The position numbers and the translations under genes are program-made. Positions 7,217 to 10,336 of a stretch of 10,336 nt of DNA are shown piece after piece. Below the pieces are notes generated by a model that saw only the letters and a list, made by a program, of their open reading frames with translations, did not search any database and was not told the DNA's origin. The stretch covers positions 1 through 10,336 of the forward strand of contig DXVA01000147.1 of NCBI GenBank assembly GCA_019408975.1, read 5' to 3'. The stretch comes from Lentisphaeria bacterium. GTDB taxonomy: Bacteria; Verrucomicrobiota; Lentisphaeria; Victivallales; UBA1829. Numbering within the stretch: position 1 is the stretch's first letter; the number at the start of each line of letters is the position of its first letter.

Positions 7217-7260
7217 AGCCCTGCCGCTTCACGGTAAGTTCCCTGCGAGCGGCACGGGCT
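7217..7260 (-). other. Intercistronic hairpin between ABC ATPase and kinase-like genes
   Basis: Arms AGCCCTGCCGCT (7217-7228) and AGCGGCACGGGCT (7248-7260) pair over 12 bp with a single bulged base and a 19-base loop. It starts about 10 bp past the ATPase stop codon. No run of T follows on either strand, so a simple Rho-independent terminator is unlikely. It may protect the ATPase mRNA end or lower expression of the downstream gene. The stem is GC-rich and stable. Confidence 0.5.
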
Positions 7261-7269
7261 GTTATGTTG

Positions 7270-8385
7270 TTAAACCAGAATACCGGTTGTATCAGGATCG
7301 AACAGATGAGCGTTGGCGACGAGAATCGGCAGAGAAAGCGTCTCTCCGACTTTCGCCTGTTTGTGGGCATCGACCCGCGCTATGCAGGATACGCCGTTGT
7401 CCGTCGCCGCATCCAGATAGAGATAAGTCTCCGCGCCCATGGGCTCCATCACTTCGATCTTTGCCTTGAGATGCTGAACATCCTTCGCCAGTTCCGCACG
7501 CTCCGAACCGATATCCTCGGGACGGATGCCGAACAGGATTTCCTTATCCATGAACTTCTCCGCCGCACTCTTCCACGCTTCCGGAAGCACAAGAGACATA
7601 TTCTCGTTCCTGAACAGAATCCTGTCTCCGTCTTTGGAAATATTGCCGCGGAAAATATTCATCGGAGGCGTTCCGATAAAACCGGCAACGAACGTGTTTG
7701 CCGGATGGTCGTAAATATTCAACGGCGTATCCACCTGCTGAATCAGGCCGTCTTTCATGACACAGATACGGTCACCCATCGTCATCGCTTCGATCTGGTC
7801 ATGCGTCACATAGATCATCGTCGTTTCAAGACGCGTATGGAGTTTGCTGATCTCCGTACGCATCTGGACGCGCATCTTCGCGTCGAGGTTGGAAAGCGGT
7901 TCGTCGAACAGGAACACTTCCGGCTTGCGCACGATAGCACGTCCCACCGCGACACGCTGCCTCTGACCGCCGGAAAGCGCTTTCGGCTTGCGGTTGAGGA
8001 AGCTTTCGATACCCAGAATCTCAGCCGCAGCTCTCACACGCTTGTCGATATCCGCTTTCGGAAATTTTCTTAAACGAAGCCCGAATGCCATATTCTCATA
8101 AACGGTCTTATGAGGATACAGCGCATAATTCTGGAACACCATCGCGATGTCCCGGTCCTTCGGGGGAACATTGTTCACGACACGGTCTCCGATTGAGATC
8201 GTCCCCGAACTGATTTCTTCAAGACCCGCGATCATGCGCAACGTGGTAGACTTCCCACACCCGGAAGGCCCCACAAGCACCATGAATTCACGATCCCTGA
8301 TCGCAAGATTCACATGATTCACGGCGAGGAAAGTTCCCCCTCCGTCGTAAACCTTGCAAACATCTTTCAGTACTACTCCAGCCAT
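7270..8385 (-). CDS. ugpC: ABC sugar transporter ATP-binding protein, UgpC/MalK/MsmK type
   Basis: This 371-residue ATPase energises import of sugars or glycerol-3-phosphate through a separate permease pair in the inner membrane. It shows Walker A GPSGCGKS (39-46), Q-loop Q85 in VFQNYALYPH, signature LSGGQRQRVA (137-146), Walker B VFLFDEP (157-163), D-loop SNLD and switch His195 in VTHDQ. The last 120 residues form the regulatory OB/TOBE region, including FGIRPEDI (285-292), as in MalK and UgpC; length is normal for the family. ATG 8385 has AGGAGG five bases upstream. No binding protein or permease gene is beside it, so it may serve several transporters, as MsmK does in streptococci. The symbol follows common annotation practice; the actual substrate is unknown. 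Confidence 0.95.
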   Translation of the reverse strand: MAGVVLKDVCKVYDGGGTFLAVNHVNLAIRDREFMVLVGPSGCGKSTTLRMIAGLEEISSGTISIGDRVVNNVPPKDRDIAMVFQNYALYPHKTVYENMAFGLRLRKFPKADIDKRVRAAAEILGIESFLNRKPKALSGGQRQRVAVGRAIVRKPEVFLFDEPLSNLDAKMRVQMRTEISKLHTRLETTMIYVTHDQIEAMTMGDRICVMKDGLIQQVDTPLNIYDHPANTFVAGFIGTPPMNIFRGNISKDGDRILFRNENMSLVLPEAWKSAAEKFMDKEILFGIRPEDIGSERAELAKDVQHLKAKIEVMEPMGAETYLYLDAATDNGVSCIARVDAHKQAKVGETLSLPILVANAHLFDPDTTGILV

Positions 8386-8415
8386 TTAGTCCTCCTACGG
8401 AATATTGTTTCCGAT

Positions 8416-8428
8416 TTGTGATACACAA
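8416..8428. promoter_or_regulatory. Palindromic operator candidate upstream of ugpC
   Basis: TTGTG-ATA-CACAA is a perfect 5 bp inverted repeat with a 3 bp centre. It overlaps the proposed -10 box of the ugpC promoter, where a repressor would block transcription. One short palindrome in AT-rich DNA can arise by chance. Confidence 0.3.
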
Positions 8429-8445
8429 CAATAACAGTATATCAA
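8418..8445 (-). promoter_or_regulatory. Possible ugpC promoter
   Basis: On the minus strand TTGATA (8445-8440), 16 bp and TATCAC (8423-8418) give a moderate sigma70-like match: -35 is 5 of 6, -10 is 4 of 6. A nearby TATACT (8441-8436) is an alternative -10 box but lacks a good -35. The region is the only AT-rich stretch upstream of the gene. Confidence 0.35.
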
Positions 8446-8566
8446 AGTTTTTCAAGTCCGATCAGTTAAAAAATTAAACTATTCTCTGAAATTCAGCTGT
8501 CAGCAGTAACAAGTCTTCCGTCCCCTCCCCTGCAAACCGGCGGCATGTTTCCGAAGGAGGAACAGC

Positions 8567-8611
8567 AAAAGACTCAACGGAGCAACGGGGAATCCCGCGC
8601 CGTTGAGTCTT
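8567..8611 (-). terminator. Second hairpin downstream of nifS
   Basis: Arms AAGACTCAACGG (8569-8580) and CCGTTGAGTCTT (8600-8611) form a perfect 12 bp stem. The loop can itself fold through CGGG-GAAT-CCCG. On the minus strand a short TTTT follows the stem. It may act as a back-up terminator isolating the nif unit from ugpC. On the plus strand it is followed by A residues, so it would not terminate in that direction. Confidence 0.55.
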
Positions 8612-8635
8612 AAAAAAACACCGGAAGGTTCCGGT
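8612..8635 (-). terminator. Rho-independent terminator of the nifU-nifS unit
   Basis: Four bases after the nifS stop codon, minus-strand ACCGGAACCTTCCGGT forms a GC-rich stem with a tight loop. It is followed after one G by seven T residues (8618-8612), the standard form of an intrinsic terminator. Confidence 0.85.
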
Positions 8636-8638
8636 CTT

Positions 8639-9802
8639 TCACTTCCAGTAGGGGGATATTTCGCGGAGACGCGCAATCACCGGAGGCAGTTTTTCCAGAA
8701 CGAAATCCACTTCCTCCATCGTGTTGTAGCGAGAAAGGCTGAACCGGATCGCGCCGTGAGCCGCGGTATAGGGAATCCCCATGGCGCGCAGGACGTGCGA
8801 CGGCTCAAGGCTGCCGGTCGTGCACGCGCTTCCGCTTGAAGCGCAGATGTGATACATGTCAAGCAGCATCAGAATCGATTCGCCTTCGATATACTCGAAA
8901 GAGATATTGCTGGTATTCGGCAGACGGTGCTCGGGATCGCCGTTTACGCGAACAGACGGAACCGTTTTCAGAATCGTCTGCTCCAGTTTGTCGCGCATCG
9001 CCCGGACTCTGGTATGCTCATCATCAATATGAAGACGCGCAAGCTCCGCCGCTTTGCCGAGCCCGACAACGGAAGCAACGTTCTCCGTTCCGGCGCGGCG
9101 CCCGCTCTCCTGGTGCCCCCCCACAATGAACGGGCGGAAGCGCACGCCGCGCTTCACGTAGAGCGCCCCCACCCCTTTGGGAGCGTGGAGCTTATGCCCG
9201 GAAAGACTCAGGAAGTCGATATTCATATCCGAAAGCTTCATCGGCACTTTGCCGACCGCCTGCACAGCATCCGTGTGAAACAGCGCCCCGTTCTTATGAG
9301 CCAGTTCCGCCAGTTCCGCAACCGGGTAGATGTTGCCGGTCTCGTTGTTTGCCCACATCACGGAAACAATCGCCGTTTCATCATCGATCATTTCAGCGGC
9401 GCGCTCCATGTCCAATCGCCCCTTTCCGTCAACGGGAATCAGGGAAACGCGGTAGCCGCGGCGTTCCAGATCCCTGCCCAGATTCAGCACTGCGGGGTGT
9501 TCCACCTTTGTCGTCACGATCTTGTTGCGCTTGGGGCAATTCATCAGAGCGCTGAAAATCGCCGCGCTGTCGCTCTCCGTTCCGCATGAAGTGAAAATCA
9601 CTTCCGTCGAAGCGGCGCCGAGAAGCGCCGCCAGAGAATCGCGCGCATCCTCAATATGCCGGGCGACCTGTCCGCCGAAATGATGAATGCTCGACGGGTT
9701 CCCGTAAAGTTTCGTCAGGAACGGCGTCATCGCTTCAAATACTTCCGGTGCAACCGCTGTGGTCGCGTTGTTATCGAAATAAATGATTCTTTCCTCGTCC
9801 AT
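8639..9802 (-). CDS. nifS: Cysteine desulfurase, NifS type
   Basis: This 387-residue pyridoxal-phosphate enzyme takes sulfur from L-cysteine, leaving alanine, and hands it as a persulfide to the scaffold protein NifU. Visible landmarks are the N-terminal IYFDNNATT (7-15), TSCGTESDSAA (71-81), EHPAVLN with His102, FHTDAVQAVGK with Asp178, the PLP lysine K204 in SLSGHKLHAPKG, the GGHQESGRRAGTEN loop (228-241), and the active cysteine C327 in SSGSACTTGSLEPSHVLRAMG. The length and short active-site loop fit group I (NifS/IscS) desulfurases. ATG 9802 lies 11 bp after the nifU stop; AAGGGGG spans that stop codon, so translation is likely coupled. An upstream in-frame extension overlapping nifU has no family similarity and was not used. 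The nifS name follows the neighbour; a general Fe-S role is as likely as a nitrogenase role. Confidence 0.96.
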   Translation of the reverse strand: MDEERIIYFDNNATTAVAPEVFEAMTPFLTKLYGNPSSIHHFGGQVARHIEDARDSLAALLGAASTEVIFTSCGTESDSAAIFSALMNCPKRNKIVTTKVEHPAVLNLGRDLERRGYRVSLIPVDGKGRLDMERAAEMIDDETAIVSVMWANNETGNIYPVAELAELAHKNGALFHTDAVQAVGKVPMKLSDMNIDFLSLSGHKLHAPKGVGALYVKRGVRFRPFIVGGHQESGRRAGTENVASVVGLGKAAELARLHIDDEHTRVRAMRDKLEQTILKTVPSVRVNGDPEHRLPNTSNISFEYIEGESILMLLDMYHICASSGSACTTGSLEPSHVLRAMGIPYTAAHGAIRFSLSRYNTMEEVDFVLEKLPPVIARLREISPYWK

Positions 9803-9813
9803 TTCACGCCCCC

Positions 9814-10336
9814 TTACTGAACTTCGCTCACGGCGAGATCTTCCGAAACGAACTCGTTCAGCTTGCTCTGCACCAGCTTTTTCAGCGTCAGCGTGGAATT
9901 CGGGCACGCGGCGCAGCGTCCCTTGAGACGGACCTTGACCATGTTGCCTTCGATATCGACAAGCTCAATGCTGCCGCCGTCTTTTTCCAGCGCCGGACGG
10001 ATTTCCTTGTCGATAACCTCCTGCACGCGAATCACCTTCTGAACAATGGAAAGCGATGCAAACGCCTTGGCTTTATCACTTTGCGAACCGGATTCCTTCA
10101 CGGAATGTTCACGCCAGATGCTGTCCAGAATTTCCTGGATCTGGTCAAGACAGCGCCCGCAGGCACCGCCCGCCTTGGTGTAGTCGGTGATTTCGGCAAC
10201 GGAATGCAGGTTATTCTCAAGAGCCACCTTGCGGATCTTGGTATCGGTCACGCCGAAGCACTTGCAGACAATACGCCCCTCGTGCTCGTCATCCGCTTCG
10301 ACATCCTCGACCTTCTCGCCATGCCTGCGCCTGTAG
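9814..10336 (-). CDS. nifU: NifU Fe-S cluster scaffold, central and C-terminal domains (5' end outside window)
   Basis: The reading frame is open through the right edge, giving 173 residues of a longer protein. The first part is a BFD-like [2Fe-2S] ferredoxin domain, with CKCFGVTD near the edge and KAGGACGRC further on, supplying the C-x-C and C-x2-C cluster ligands. The C-terminal part is an Nfu domain (IRPALEKDGGSIELVDIEGN) with the cluster-binding C-x2-C in GRCAACPNS. This order matches full-length NifU, whose IscU-like N-terminal domain should lie beyond 10336. An internal GTG at 10251 gives an apparent start, but the upstream codons encode the first two Cys ligands, so the gene clearly extends further. 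It serves as the assembly scaffold fed by NifS, encoded directly downstream. Confidence 0.93.
   Translation of the reverse strand, partial: YRRRHGEKVEDVEADDEHEGRIVCKCFGVTDTKIRKVALENNLHSVAEITDYTKAGGACGRCLDQIQEILDSIWREHSVKESGSQSDKAKAFASLSIVQKVIRVQEVIDKEIRPALEKDGGSIELVDIEGNMVKVRLKGRCAACPNSTLTLKKLVQSKLNEFVSEDLAVSEVQ

Larger units (their letters stand above)
8386..8638. other. Intergenic region between ugpC and nifS
   Basis: This 253 bp gap contains, from right to left, the nifS terminator, a second hairpin, a stretch with no recognisable content (about 8490-8565), and an AT-rich part (8401-8490) expected to hold the ugpC promoter. I found no convincing small gene: short frames on the minus strand around 8480-8560 stop quickly and lack a well-placed start. 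Confidence 0.7.

Noticed and set aside
5907..7469. A 520-codon open frame on the plus strand
   Set aside because: It lies antisense to the kinase-like gene and the ugpC 3' end and overlaps the AraC 3' end. Its sequence is rich in Arg/His/Phe with no recognisable domain, as expected from the complement of a GC-rich gene.
9803..9907. N-terminal extension of NifS overlapping nifU
   Set aside because: The extra residues do not resemble any NifS N-terminus, and ATG 9802 has a good ribosome site directly before the conserved start of the enzyme.
8639..10336. nifU-nifS as evidence for nitrogen fixation
   Set aside because: NifU and NifS homologues serve general Fe-S assembly in many anaerobes; no nitrogenase gene is in the window.

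Overview
The window looks like chromosomal DNA of a member of the Lentisphaerota, close in style to Victivallis. This is inferred from gene content: a pseudopilin with an FTLIELL helix sits directly before a DUF4838 (GH67-like) secreted protein, under a divergent AraC-type regulator. That combination is typical of glycan-foraging Lentisphaerota and related PVC bacteria. No rRNA or marker gene is present to prove the assignment. I saw no tRNA, CRISPR array, insertion sequence or phage gene.

Region A (1-5137, minus strand) is a compact four-gene operon. In transcription order it holds a type II/IV pseudopilin, a 944-residue secreted DUF4838 protein with two C-terminal beta-sandwich modules, a ferredoxin/FrhB-like iron-sulfur flavoprotein, and the start of an FAD-dependent oxidoreductase that runs off the left edge. 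Gaps are 13-37 bp, each with a good ribosome binding site. A strong sigma70-type promoter (TTGAAA, 16 bp, TATAAT) lies just upstream. On the plus strand, back to back, is an AraC-family regulator (5260-6072) that probably controls the operon. My reading is an inducible carbohydrate locus: an envelope part (pseudopilin plus secreted sugar-binding or hydrolase-like protein) joined to a cytoplasmic two-protein redox part.

Region B (6073-8638, minus strand) holds a UgpC/MalK-type ABC ATPase with no permease or binding protein beside it. A hairpin-bearing 97 bp gap follows, then a divergent WaaP/Kdo-kinase-like protein whose DFG-equivalent aspartate appears to be Asn. The 3' end of this unit meets the AraC gene tail to tail. 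Upstream of the ATPase is a 253 bp gap holding a possible promoter and palindromic operator, plus the terminators of the next unit.

Region C (8639-10336, minus strand) is nifU (5' end outside the window) followed by nifS. Together they form a scaffold plus cysteine desulfurase for Fe-S cluster assembly, ending in a clear intrinsic terminator and a second hairpin. The cluster-rich FrhB-like protein in region A is a likely client of such machinery, although the two units are separate.
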